DNA from: Marinobacter guineae
GTDB taxonomy: Bacteria > Pseudomonadota > Gammaproteobacteria > Pseudomonadales > Oleiphilaceae
DNA length: 64,000 nucleotides
NCBI RefSeq assembly: GCF_002744735.1
Contig: NZ_KZ319339.1
Location: 124,001-188,000, forward strand
Reading direction: 5' to 3'
In this document: positions 33,514 through 41,286 of the stretch, one piece after another
How positions within the stretch are numbered: position 1 is the first letter of the stretch
Layout: each line of letters opens with the position of its first letter
Translations under genes and position numbers: made by a program
The notes under the pieces: generated by a model
Told to the model about the DNA's origin: nothing
Database searches by the model: none
The model's input: only the letters and a program-made list of their open reading frames with translations

Positions 33514-34449
33514 TCAGAAATACTCGAACTCGAGGTCCTGATAAACGCGCCCCGCATTTTTGCCCGCAAGCTCTTCGAAGGTATCGAGGTAGGACCACTG
33601 GGACTGGTCGATCTGATAGGCATCATCCAGCCCACCGCCCTGCTCCAGAATCTCAATCACAGCGTTACGCAGGAACACCAGATAGCCACGCGTTTCCTTG
33701 GTAACCACATCGATGGTGGTTGGCTCACCATGACCGGGAATCACAATGTCCGGATCCAGCTGCGCTGTCATCTTGTCGAAAGACTCGACCCATGCGCCGG
33801 TATCCGTATCTTCAAATACAGCCAGCAAACGCTGATGGAAGCCGAGATCGCCGGTTATCAGCAGCTTTTCCTCGGGGACCCAAAGGGCGAGATCGCCCGG
33901 CGAATGGCCCGGACCAAAATAGTGCAGCTCGATAGTGACGTTGCCCATGTCCAGGTCGTAACGTTCCTCAAACCCGATATCGGGCACGGCGACGTAGGTC
34001 CCCTCGGCTTTTTCCTCATTCCGGCGCTGCATGGACGCCAGTTTGGCTTCTCCCTGGTGTTCGAACTCCGCGATTGCCTCATTCTGGGCGATGATCGGAA
34101 CGCCCTGGTCGCGCCAATAGCTGTTGCCCAGCATGGAGTGACCCTGGGCGTTTTCATTCACCACGTATTTGACGTCTTTGTCGGTGACGCTACGAATGGA
34201 GTTGTGGAAGGACTTCGCCAGCAGGTAGTTGTCACCGCCATTGAACACCACCACTCCCTTCTCGGTGATGATGAAACTGAGGTTGTTGTTGTGGCCGTGG
34301 TTCTCGTAGGTGCCCGGTGCAGTCGCACCTATGGCCGAGTATACCCGGTCCGATACCTTGGTAAGTTCCAGTTGCTCCGGAATCCCATTGCTTGCAGCAA
34401 CAAGTCCCGGAAGTATCAATAAAGTCAGAAACAGCCCTCGAAAACCCAT
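33514..34449 (-). CDS. MBL-fold periplasmic protein with altered metal motif
   Basis: A 311-residue exported protein of the metallo-beta-lactamase fold. The ATG at 34449 follows AAGGAGAA; the first 20 residues are a signal peptide. Later MBL motifs are normal: PGHSPGD, ITGDLGFH and IPGHGEP. The first motif is not: where HxHxDH is expected, the sequence reads NENAQGH (residues 98-104), so two His and the Asp are replaced. The protein may bind one metal, have another activity, or be a non-catalytic binding protein. It ends the sox-linked run on the minus strand, after the DsbG-like gene. A canonical relative lies at the other end of the cluster (42861). SoxH-like proteins of this fold are known in sox clusters. 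Confidence 0.83.
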   Translation of the reverse strand: MGFRGLFLTLLILPGLVAASNGIPEQLELTKVSDRVYSAIGATAPGTYENHGHNNNLSFIITEKGVVVFNGGDNYLLAKSFHNSIRSVTDKDVKYVVNENAQGHSMLGNSYWRDQGVPIIAQNEAIAEFEHQGEAKLASMQRRNEEKAEGTYVAVPDIGFEERYDLDMGNVTIELHYFGPGHSPGDLALWVPEEKLLITGDLGFHQRLLAVFEDTDTGAWVESFDKMTAQLDPDIVIPGHGEPTTIDVVTKETRGYLVFLRNAVIEILEQGGGLDDAYQIDQSQWSYLDTFEELAGKNAGRVYQDLEFEYF

Positions 34450-34492
34450 TGTTATTCTCCTTCTGTGGAACGCGCCGGCGCGATTAGCCACG

Positions 34493-35287
34493 CTATTCCG
34501 GATCTCTGAAAACCGCCTCGGATAACGCCGAGTCATCAGGCAACCCGACGATCTTGCGTATTGCTCCATCCCGGTCTTTGTAGAAAACCGATGGCGTTGC
34601 TGCCACGAACAGACTTTCCATCAGCTGGTTATTGCTTTGGACGAGTCGCCGCAGGTCCTGCGGAACATTCTCTTCGGATTCCAACCAGTCTCTCGGGAAC
34701 TGACTGTCATGGAATTCAAGTTTCTTGACCGGATCCTCCGCTCCAAGCACGCTGGCCGCCTTGGCCAGGCTGGAGGGTTGAATGATTCCTACCATGATGT
34801 GCCGCAACTCGATGCCCCGCTCCAGAAAAGGCTGGGCCTTCTCCCGGAACACCACACAGTAGCCGCAGTTGGGATCTGAAAAGACATAGACAATGCGTTT
34901 GGCGTCACTGGGGCCTTCTGACACCCAGGCCGAATCCGCCAGTTCTTGCCAGGCACCGGTCAAATCCGGCTTGGGCAGCCAGTTTCTAAGGTGCTCGGCG
35001 CTGAGGTCCTGGCCAAAACCATCCACCATCTTGCCGATAACGACGTGTTCGCCGTCCGGCATAAGGTACAGCGAAATTGAATGTCCGTTCCTGCGGCCGA
35101 CAAAGCCTTTCAGCCCCCCCGGCGCATCGAAGCTGGCTTCTACCTTGAGACCTTCATCAACCAGTACCTGGACTGCGTCCGGATACGCCGCCATGGCCAG
35201 CGAAGGTAACAGAAGCAACGGGGAAATCACTTTAATAAAACGTCGTAGAATGATGATCCCCCCGGCCTTTCCAGATAAAATAATCAA
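34493..35287 (-). CDS. DsbC/DsbG-like thiol:disulfide protein
   Basis: Periplasmic thioredoxin-fold protein of up to 264 residues. The active site is SDPNCGYC near residue 145, matching DsbC/DsbG. A cis-Pro segment VAATPSVFY follows near 234. An N-terminal signal sequence (FIKVISPLLLLPSLAMA) precedes a dimerisation-like domain. The start is uncertain: the frame begins at a TTG overlapping the stop of the GlcG-like gene. The gene is followed by the MBL-fold gene 43 nt downstream. In a sox operon such a protein probably keeps SoxY or SoxYZ cysteines reduced or repairs them (inference; SoxS/SoxW thioredoxins have such a role). Confidence 0.82.
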   Translation of the reverse strand: MIILSGKAGGIIILRRFIKVISPLLLLPSLAMAAYPDAVQVLVDEGLKVEASFDAPGGLKGFVGRRNGHSISLYLMPDGEHVVIGKMVDGFGQDLSAEHLRNWLPKPDLTGAWQELADSAWVSEGPSDAKRIVYVFSDPNCGYCVVFREKAQPFLERGIELRHIMVGIIQPSSLAKAASVLGAEDPVKKLEFHDSQFPRDWLESEENVPQDLRRLVQSNNQLMESLFVAATPSVFYKDRDGAIRKIVGLPDDSALSEAVFRDPE

Positions 35288-35799
35288 AAAGACGCCATTT
35301 CCAGATCCATTTCCACCGCGGCAACGCCTGCCAGGGCACAGTTTTCATCCGTCTCGCCGGAAGGTGCGCCACTCACACCGACACCACCAACCGTTTCACC
35401 ACTTGCCTGGATGGGGACGCCCCCGGCCGACAGCAGAACCTTCTCGAGTTTGCCGACGGAAAACGGACCGGTGAAACGGTCTTCCAAAGACGACGTGGTG
35501 CTGGCAAAGGTCATGGCGGTGTAGGCCTTCCGATAGCTGACTTCAAGCGACAGGTCCATCGCAAGAACATCCCGCAATACCACCTGGGGATGCCCGCCCC
35601 GGTCCACTACCGTGACCGAGACCTGAACGCCCTGCTCCCGGCAGGTGTCGATTGCCGTTTTCGCGATGGTCAGTGCGGTGTCCATGGAGAGTCTCTTGAT
35701 CTCCACCATCACCGGCTGATCATTTTCCTGGGCGCCAGCAATACCGGTGGCAGCAAGGGCCGAGACGAACACGAGGGGTTTTGACAATTTGGTCTTCAT
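35284..35799 (-). CDS. GlcG/HbpS-family exported protein
   Basis: A 171-residue protein of the GlcG/HbpS (DUF336) fold, some members of which bind haem or corrinoids. The signal peptide is MKTKLSKPLVFVSALAATG. The family pattern is clear: LTIAKTAIDTCREQGVQVSV, VVDRGGHPQVVLR, SYRKAYTAMTFA, and the glycine-rich GGVPIQASGETVGGVGVSG. AAGGAAACG precedes the ATG. It lies between the DsrE-like and DsbG-like genes of the sox run. Its task in sulfur oxidation is not known. Confidence 0.85.
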   Translation of the reverse strand: MKTKLSKPLVFVSALAATGIAGAQENDQPVMVEIKRLSMDTALTIAKTAIDTCREQGVQVSVTVVDRGGHPQVVLRDVLAMDLSLEVSYRKAYTAMTFASTTSSLEDRFTGPFSVGKLEKVLLSAGGVPIQASGETVGGVGVSGAPSGETDENCALAGVAAVEMDLEMASF

Positions 35800-35827
35800 G
35801 GCACGTTTCCTTTATGAGGCCAGACGA

Positions 35828-36289
35828 TCATGGGCGAACGAGAACATAGCCTGCCTCGACTTCGTCCAGGATATGGGCAACCCCCACGTCGACCGGGATG
35901 CTTTCAGGATGGAGATCCGGACGGGTTCCGGTGTCTCTCTCGATGGTATTGATGGTGTTCATGCAGACGGTGAACCGAACGCCCTGGGCCATGAGGCTGC
36001 TGATCTTTTCCCGCCGGGTGTTGTCTAAGTACATCAGGCGCACACCCGGCCCGAATGTGGTTATCTCGATATCAATCGCATCCGGGCCATAGTATTCCAA
36101 CAGGTTGGCAGCAACACTGAGCACCTTGTCCTGCTTCTCCTCCTCACCATCACTCAATTGAAGAAGCAGGAATTTCTCGGCAAACGGCTTGCTCTCGCTC
36201 ATTGGTTCCGCGTGAAGGGTGCCCGCTCCTGCCAGGAGCATCAGGCCTAGCAACACTGCCATGGATCCGACCAAGAAATTCCTGCTCAT
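35828..36289 (-). CDS. Exported DsrE-family protein
   Basis: A 153-residue protein with an N-terminal signal peptide (LVGSMAVLLGLMLLAGAG) and a DsrE/DsrF-like fold: LLLQLSDGEEEKQDKVLSVA, VRLMYLDNTRREKISSLMAQG and RFTVCMNTINTI with one Cys near residue 110 in the place used for sulfur transfer in related proteins. ATG 36289 is preferred; GTG 36292 is possible. The soxB stop lies directly before it, so they are co-transcribed. Periplasmic sulfur-carrier or sensor roles are plausible but not shown. Confidence 0.75.
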   Translation of the reverse strand: MSRNFLVGSMAVLLGLMLLAGAGTLHAEPMSESKPFAEKFLLLQLSDGEEEKQDKVLSVAANLLEYYGPDAIDIEITTFGPGVRLMYLDNTRREKISSLMAQGVRFTVCMNTINTIERDTGTRPDLHPESIPVDVGVAHILDEVEAGYVLVRP

Positions 36290-36292
36290 CAC

Positions 36293-38050
36293 TTATCCTG
36301 CGTAGTCTTCAATACCTGGATTGCCCGCTACATTCTTGAGCGTCGGTGTGTTGAACTTGTCGATCCTGACTGTCTTCTCCGACCTCAGGTAGTCAGCAAC
36401 CACGTCCCAGATTGGTGGGCCGGGTGCCCGCGAATTCACTGTGGCCCAACCAGCGACCTTGTACATCTTGTTGGCTTCAATCCGCTCGCCGTTATCCAGG
36501 CGCATGTCCGAGATTCGTCCGTTCATGCTGGCTGTTGGATCACAGGTGTAATCCATGCCGCCAACACGCACCATGTCGCCGCCCTGTTGGTAATACGGAT
36601 CCTTGTTGAACAGGTTATCGGCCACATCTTCCATGATCAGCATAAGATCGGCGCCTGACATTTCCCGGACATAGGTTTCCGGATAGGTAATGGCCGTGGC
36701 GTTCATTACGTCATCCATAGTGATGGAATCACCCGGTAGAACACTCGTACCCCAACGGAAGCCCGGTGACAGGGAGATCTGGGCATCGAGTACCTTTCTC
36801 TGGGCGTCGCAGATCACCTGGTCCATGGTGCCGTTGAAGTTGCCCCGGCGATAAAGCAGTTCGTCGGTGATGGCCAGTTTTTCTCCGAGCTTGTCCAAGT
36901 ATGGTGCCCTGACTTCCTCAATGAAGCTGGTCATGGCAGGATCGGGTTTGATGAGATCGGAAAACACCGGCAACAGTTTGTATTCGTAGCCCCGGACACC
37001 GTTATTGCCGATATCCAGATCCAGTACCGCGACATATTTACCGTTGGTGCCGGCGTTGCTTACCAGGGTTTTTCCGCCCGGGTTTGTCACTTCGGTGGGT
37101 TGCGGGACCGCGTCATGGGTGTGGCCACCGAGAATGGCATCAATCCCGGTCACGCGGCTTGCCATTTTCAGGTCCACGTCCATGCCATTATGGGAAAGGA
37201 CCACCACCGCATTGACCTTTTCCTTTTCCCGGATGTCGTTGACCAGTTCCTGCATCTCGGATTCCCGGATTCCCATCCGCCAGTCAGGAATGAAATACGA
37301 CGGATTGGCAATCGGTGTATAAGGAAAAGCCTGGCCGATGATCGCAATGCGCTTGCCGCCCAACTCCCGGATGGTATACGGCTTGAAGACCCGGCCACTG
37401 GCTTCGTCGTAGGATTCCGCCCCCATGAACATAGCTTCGTCAGAGAGGAAAACGTTCTGCGCCAGGAACTCTCCCTTGAAGGCACTGAGGTTTTTGCGAA
37501 TTTGCTCTTCCGGATAGGTGAACTCCCAGTGAGCCGTCAGGATATCGATGCCAAGACGGTTGCTGGCCTCCACCATATCCTCGCCCTGGGTCCAGAATGC
37601 GGTTCCGGATCCCTGCCAGAGATCGCCCCCGTCGAGCAGCAGCGAATTGCCGGCACCGGCCTGCTCCCGGAGTTGATCAATGAGGGTTTTGAGATGGGCA
37701 AAACCGCCCAGCTTTCCGTATTCCTGGGCGGCTTCGGTGTAATTGAGATAGGTGAATGCGTGGGAGCGCCGAGTATCCAACGGAACTCCGAAATGATCCA
37801 GGAAGTGCGTTCCGACCAGGTGCGGAACCTTGCCCTTGTTGGGGCCAATACCCAGGTTCACGTTGGGTTCGCGGAAATAAACCGGAGACAGCTGGGCATG
37901 AATGTCGGTGAGATGAAGCAATCGGGCATTGCCGAACTTCGGTGCGTCGTACAACCCCTCGCCACCTTTTGCCAAAGCAAGTTTCGGAGCAAGACCGGCA
38001 ATGGCTGCCGCCTGCATGGCCATAAGGAAGTCTCTGCGGGAAATTGTCAC
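36293..38050 (-). CDS. soxB: Thiosulfohydrolase SoxB
   Basis: Periplasmic di-manganese enzyme that hydrolyses the sulfate group from SoxY-bound thiosulfate. The 585-residue protein has a Tat signal (SRRDFLMAM), the metal motifs LTDIHAQ near residue 48, LLDGGDLWQGSGTAFW near 140, VLSHNGMD near 285 and GGHTHD near 305, and the C-terminal nucleotidase-like domain. Length and order match SoxB. It lies 85 bp after soxK on the same strand, with a weak GC-rich hairpin in the gap. Confidence 0.96.
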   Translation of the reverse strand: MTISRRDFLMAMQAAAIAGLAPKLALAKGGEGLYDAPKFGNARLLHLTDIHAQLSPVYFREPNVNLGIGPNKGKVPHLVGTHFLDHFGVPLDTRRSHAFTYLNYTEAAQEYGKLGGFAHLKTLIDQLREQAGAGNSLLLDGGDLWQGSGTAFWTQGEDMVEASNRLGIDILTAHWEFTYPEEQIRKNLSAFKGEFLAQNVFLSDEAMFMGAESYDEASGRVFKPYTIRELGGKRIAIIGQAFPYTPIANPSYFIPDWRMGIRESEMQELVNDIREKEKVNAVVVLSHNGMDVDLKMASRVTGIDAILGGHTHDAVPQPTEVTNPGGKTLVSNAGTNGKYVAVLDLDIGNNGVRGYEYKLLPVFSDLIKPDPAMTSFIEEVRAPYLDKLGEKLAITDELLYRRGNFNGTMDQVICDAQRKVLDAQISLSPGFRWGTSVLPGDSITMDDVMNATAITYPETYVREMSGADLMLIMEDVADNLFNKDPYYQQGGDMVRVGGMDYTCDPTASMNGRISDMRLDNGERIEANKMYKVAGWATVNSRAPGPPIWDVVADYLRSEKTVRIDKFNTPTLKNVAGNPGIEDYAG

Positions 38051-38135
38051 TGCACTCTCCTTTCTTTGTCGTTATTGGAGTCAACCGGCTTCCCCGGGTC
38101 CTTCCGGGAAAGGCGGTCAGATTTCGCGCCCAGCG

Positions 38136-38441
38136 TCAGTTTCCTATGGCAACATTGCGCCAGACCTCCTGTTGCTGTTGACGCTGTGCGACGGATTCTT
38201 TGGCGAGATTCAGCGCCTCCTGGGCCATGGATCTGGCCTTGTCGAAGTCGCCGTTTTCGGCAGCAGACTTTGCTGCCTTCAACCGGTCCGAGGTGACGGT
38301 CCACTGGAAAGTGCCTGCGTCCTCATGGGTGCTTTGGGCCTTCGAGTAGACGTCATTGAAGTCCTCTTTGGGGCCAGCCTGGGCAGCCACCGGTGCGGAC
38401 AGTGCAAGCGAGATACCGATTGTCAGTAAAGGCTTGTTCAT
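38136..38441 (-). CDS. soxK: SoxXA-binding protein SoxK
   Basis: Small exported protein of 101 residues. The signal peptide is MNKPLLTIGISLALSAPVAA; the mature part is a short helical domain (FNDVYSKAQST, RLKAAKSAAENGDFDKARSM and AQEALNLAKESVAQ). It fits the SoxK/SAXB proteins that hold SoxX and SoxA together. The ATG at 38441 follows GGGAGAAT; it sits 25 nt after soxA. Confidence 0.8.
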   Translation of the reverse strand: MNKPLLTIGISLALSAPVAAQAGPKEDFNDVYSKAQSTHEDAGTFQWTVTSDRLKAAKSAAENGDFDKARSMAQEALNLAKESVAQRQQQQEVWRNVAIGN

Positions 38442-38466
38442 TGCGATTCTCCCTCTCCATAGCTGA

Positions 38467-39306
38467 CTACGGCCGGGTTGCCGGTCCGACGACTGGCAGA
38501 CCATTGCTCATATAGGTCAGGAAGTACTCGAGATTCCGGTATTCCTCACTCTGAGCTGGCAGCGGTTCTGCCCGAACATTGTTATTGCAGCCGGCAAACC
38601 GGCGATGCAACGTACCGAGCTCGCCCCATTTCGAACGGTGCACCGGAAAGTTTGCCGGTTGGCCCACGGTCGGCGACAGAAAGTCTGCCCGAATCCATTT
38701 GCCCGGATTCTGGACATGGCAGCTGGCGCAGGAAAAATTCAGTTGTCCCCGACGGCTATAGTAGAACTCCTTGCCATCCTGGTAGGCAGTCATCGCATCA
38801 GGGTCATCCGGCACCTTTATGTTGATGGGGTTGCCCTGGGAGGTGGATGCCATGTAAGCGGAAATTGACGCGATCGCCCCTTTCTTCCATCTCAGGGGCT
38901 CCTCACCATTGGCTTCGCGGCAGCGGTTTATGGCGAGCTCAAGGGTGATAACTTCGTTCTTCTCCGTGTCGAAGTACGGATAGTTCTGCCGGATCCCGAT
39001 GCCACCGTTTTCGAAACAGCTGGCGTAGGTCTTGCCATTGGCAAACGGGGTCTCGAACATCTCCTGCCCCTCCGCAACCGCAAATTCATAGGGCGGGAAA
39101 TCCTGCATGGATTCCCACTGGCTGCGGCGGTCTTCGTTCAGCGCGTACTGGCCGTTCACGAAGTCCTCGAAAGGGACTTCCGGGAACATTTGCTTGAAGT
39201 ATTCAACCGTTTCCTTCCGATCTTCTTCCGGTGTCGAACCCGCCAATGCCTGGGGCACTGCCAGTGCCGCTCCGAGAGCGACCAGAATGATTTTCGCTTT
39301 CAGCAT
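38467..39306 (-). CDS. soxA: SoxA, c-type cytochrome subunit of SoxXA
   Basis: Catalytic subunit of the enzyme that attaches thiosulfate to SoxY (L-cysteine S-thiosulfotransferase). The 279-residue protein has a signal peptide (ending ALA-GST), one haem motif CASCH near residue 195, and the ligand/active-site Cys in RRFAGCNNNVRAEP near 238. The N-terminal haem of di-haem SoxA is missing; only Cys residues in YASCFENGG and INRCREANG remain. This is the mono-haem type. GGAGGA precedes the ATG at 39306. Confidence 0.94.
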   Translation of the reverse strand: MLKAKIILVALGAALAVPQALAGSTPEEDRKETVEYFKQMFPEVPFEDFVNGQYALNEDRRSQWESMQDFPPYEFAVAEGQEMFETPFANGKTYASCFENGGIGIRQNYPYFDTEKNEVITLELAINRCREANGEEPLRWKKGAIASISAYMASTSQGNPINIKVPDDPDAMTAYQDGKEFYYSRRGQLNFSCASCHVQNPGKWIRADFLSPTVGQPANFPVHRSKWGELGTLHRRFAGCNNNVRAEPLPAQSEEYRNLEYFLTYMSNGLPVVGPATRP

Positions 39307-39357
39307 GTCCAATCCTCCTCTTCGGCGGTTCAGGATGACCCTGCCCGCCGACAATCT

Positions 39358-39669
39358 TCAGGCGATCGTTGCGGTGGTTGAATCGCTTTCACCCTCGTTA
39401 TCGATCCAGCTGATGGTGAGCTCGTCACCTTTTTTGGCCCCTTTGAATCGACACTCCAGGAACGGATCCTTGGATACCGCCGGGCCCCATTGGGCAACAA
39501 ATACGTCCTTGCCATTATGGGAAACGGTCAGAACCTGGATGAAATGGGCAGGAATGACATTGCCCGCTGAATCCTTTACAAACCCTGAATCCATAGGGTG
39601 TCGAACCAGGGCTTTCAGCGATGTCACACCGCCACTCTCTACTGCACGAACTCTGATACTGGACGCCAT
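39358..39669 (-). CDS. soxZ: SoxZ, sulfur carrier partner
   Basis: A 103-residue Ig-like protein forming the SoxYZ carrier with SoxY. Characteristic segments: RVRAVESGGVTSLKALVRHP, GNVIPAHFIQVLTV and DELTISWIDNEGE. No signal peptide, as expected, since SoxZ is exported together with SoxY through the Tat system. The ATG at 39669 follows AGGAGAA, 25 nt after soxY. Confidence 0.95.
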   Translation of the reverse strand: MASSIRVRAVESGGVTSLKALVRHPMDSGFVKDSAGNVIPAHFIQVLTVSHNGKDVFVAQWGPAVSKDPFLECRFKGAKKGDELTISWIDNEGESDSTTATIA

Positions 39670-39694
39670 TGTTCTTCTCCTGTCCGGTTGGCTG

Positions 39695-40183
39695 TTAGCC
39701 GCCGCAGCCGCCAACGGTAACTTTCACGTTCTGGGTCGCCTTGTAGGCTTTGCCATCTGAAATCACGACTGCCACCACATCTGTCGTTTCCGCCATCTTC
39801 AGGCGGTTCGAAACAAATGGCAGTGTGCCTTCCGGAATTTCGAAAGAGGCCGCCAGGGCATTGGGGTTCTTGGCGACCAGCAAGGCAATGCCGGTTACGT
39901 TCGGAAGCGTGGTCTCAACAGTCACAGGTACTACTGCGCCGTTCTGGGCAATGGTTGGCAGGTCCATGGTGATCTGATCAGATTCTGTGGCCTCCATCCC
40001 GTAGAGCTCGGCAATGGTTGCATCAACCCCCGGTGTCTTGAACGCCTTCTGTGGCCAGTCGGACGCATCAGGGGCTGTCGCTGCCTGGACGCGCAATGGC
40101 ACAATGCCGGAACCCAGTGCAAAGCCAGCAACGCCAGCGCCCAGCATCCCCTTTAAAAAACCTCTTCGCCTTTGGTCAGTCAC
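39695..40183 (-). CDS. soxY: SoxY, covalent sulfur carrier
   Basis: Periplasmic protein of 162 residues that carries sulfur intermediates on the Cys of its C-terminal tail VGGCGG, present here as the last residues. It has a Tat signal (RRRGFLKGMLGAG). The start is a GTG at 40183 with GGAGGAGA upstream. It sits between soxX and soxZ, the usual order. Confidence 0.95.
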   Translation of the reverse strand: MTDQRRRGFLKGMLGAGVAGFALGSGIVPLRVQAATAPDASDWPQKAFKTPGVDATIAELYGMEATESDQITMDLPTIAQNGAVVPVTVETTLPNVTGIALLVAKNPNALAASFEIPEGTLPFVSNRLKMAETTDVVAVVISDGKAYKATQNVKVTVGGCGG

Positions 40184-40202
40184 GGTAACTTCTCCTCCGC
40201 AT

Positions 40203-40556
40203 TTAGAGCGTATACAGGTAATCAACAATCCGGTTTATTTCTTGTTTGCCCAGGATCATGTGTCTTCCGAATGGCGGCATCACCGTCGTCGGATTGAACT
40301 GGGTTTCGTCCCAGATACGTTTGAACAGAATCTCCCGGTCCGGATAACGAGTCTCCATATCCGCCAGTTCCGGGCCGATGTTGCCGGCCAGCTTGCCGTC
40401 ATCCATCTGGTGGCAGGCCAGGCAGTTGCCATCCTTCCGGCTGAAAGCGAGTTCCTTTCCCCGGTCAATGTCAGCCTGGGTCGGTTCGGCGAACACTGGC
40501 GCAGTTGCACTCAGTGCGAGTGTGGTCAAGCACACGGAAATCAAGCCCTTTCGCAT
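40203..40556 (-). CDS. soxX: SoxX, c-type cytochrome subunit of SoxXA
   Basis: Mono-haem cytochrome of 117 residues. Signal peptide (LISVCLTTLALSATAPVFA), haem site CLACH near residue 46, and the axial Met in TTVMPPFG near 92. It accepts electrons from SoxA. AGGAGG lies 8 nt before the ATG at 40556; a GTG one codon earlier is an alternative. It follows soxD by about 50 bp. Confidence 0.93.
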   Translation of the reverse strand: MRKGLISVCLTTLALSATAPVFAEPTQADIDRGKELAFSRKDGNCLACHQMDDGKLAGNIGPELADMETRYPDREILFKRIWDETQFNPTTVMPPFGRHMILGKQEINRIVDYLYTL

Positions 40557-40608
40557 CACGCAGTCCTCCTCGGCACGCGTTTTGGAGCCTTGTGCTCCTG
40601 ATCAGCCT

Positions 40609-41286
40609 TTACTGTGTTATCCCCTCATCGAGGGGGCCGGTTGTGCTTGGTGTCAGGTTCTTGCCCGCCGCGGAGTCGGATACGGTTGCCTCCTCTTTGC
40701 AATCCTTCATGCAACGATCGTTGTTCACGACCGGCCGCGGATCGTCCCAGGTGAAGTTATCGTGATTGGGCATCACCACCTTCGGCAGTGTTTCCTTATT
40801 GGCGACGAAGTCGCCGTCCACGATGTAATTGAGATTCAGCACGTAGGCCGTTAAGGCATAAACCTGGTCATCGGTCAGGGACTGGGGGGCAAAGAACGGC
40901 ATCGCCCGGTGAATGTAGTCCCACAGGGTGGAGGCGTAGGGCCAGAAACTGCCCACTGTTTTTTCCGGTCGGTCCTCGGTAAGGCTGCCCTCCCCACCCG
41001 CAAGCTTGGGATAGCGCCCCATGCCTTCGCCGAAGGAACCATGACACGACGAACATTGCGTCTCGAAAATGGCCATGCCTTCGTCGACAGTGCCGCTGCC
41101 TTCGGGCAGTCCCATGCCGTCGGGGCGAATATCGATGTCCCAGGCGGCAATCTGTTCATCCGTTGCGGGTTCACCGTACCCGTAGCGCCCGGTCTGCTCT
41201 GCAGCGCCGACAAGGGGAATTGAGGCCAGAAGGACACCGCAACAGGTACTGGCAATCAGGCGTGGGGTTTTATGAAAGCTGAACAT
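40609..41286 (-). CDS. soxD: SoxD, cytochrome subunit of sulfane dehydrogenase
   Basis: Exported c-type cytochrome of 225 residues that passes electrons from SoxC. Signal peptide ends near VGA-AEQ. One haem motif CSSCH near residue 82, family segment FWPYASTLWDYIHRAMPF, and the ending DDPRPVVNNDRCMKDC. It is shorter than the di-haem Paracoccus SoxD (about 380 residues) and lacks the second haem domain. Its start lies inside the last codons of soxC, so the two are translationally coupled. Confidence 0.9.
   Translation of the reverse strand: MFSFHKTPRLIASTCCGVLLASIPLVGAAEQTGRYGYGEPATDEQIAAWDIDIRPDGMGLPEGSGTVDEGMAIFETQCSSCHGSFGEGMGRYPKLAGGEGSLTEDRPEKTVGSFWPYASTLWDYIHRAMPFFAPQSLTDDQVYALTAYVLNLNYIVDGDFVANKETLPKVVMPNHDNFTWDDPRPVVNNDRCMKDCKEEATVSDSAAGKNLTPSTTGPLDEGITQ

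Noticed and set aside
38051..38135. GC-rich inverted sequence between soxK and soxB as terminator
   Set aside because: The arms (TTCCCCGG and CCGGGAA) need a bulge, and no T tract follows, so a terminator call is not justified.
37100..38296. 398-codon plus-strand open frame
   Set aside because: It lies wholly antisense to soxB and soxK, whose motifs are clear. It shows no motif of its own.
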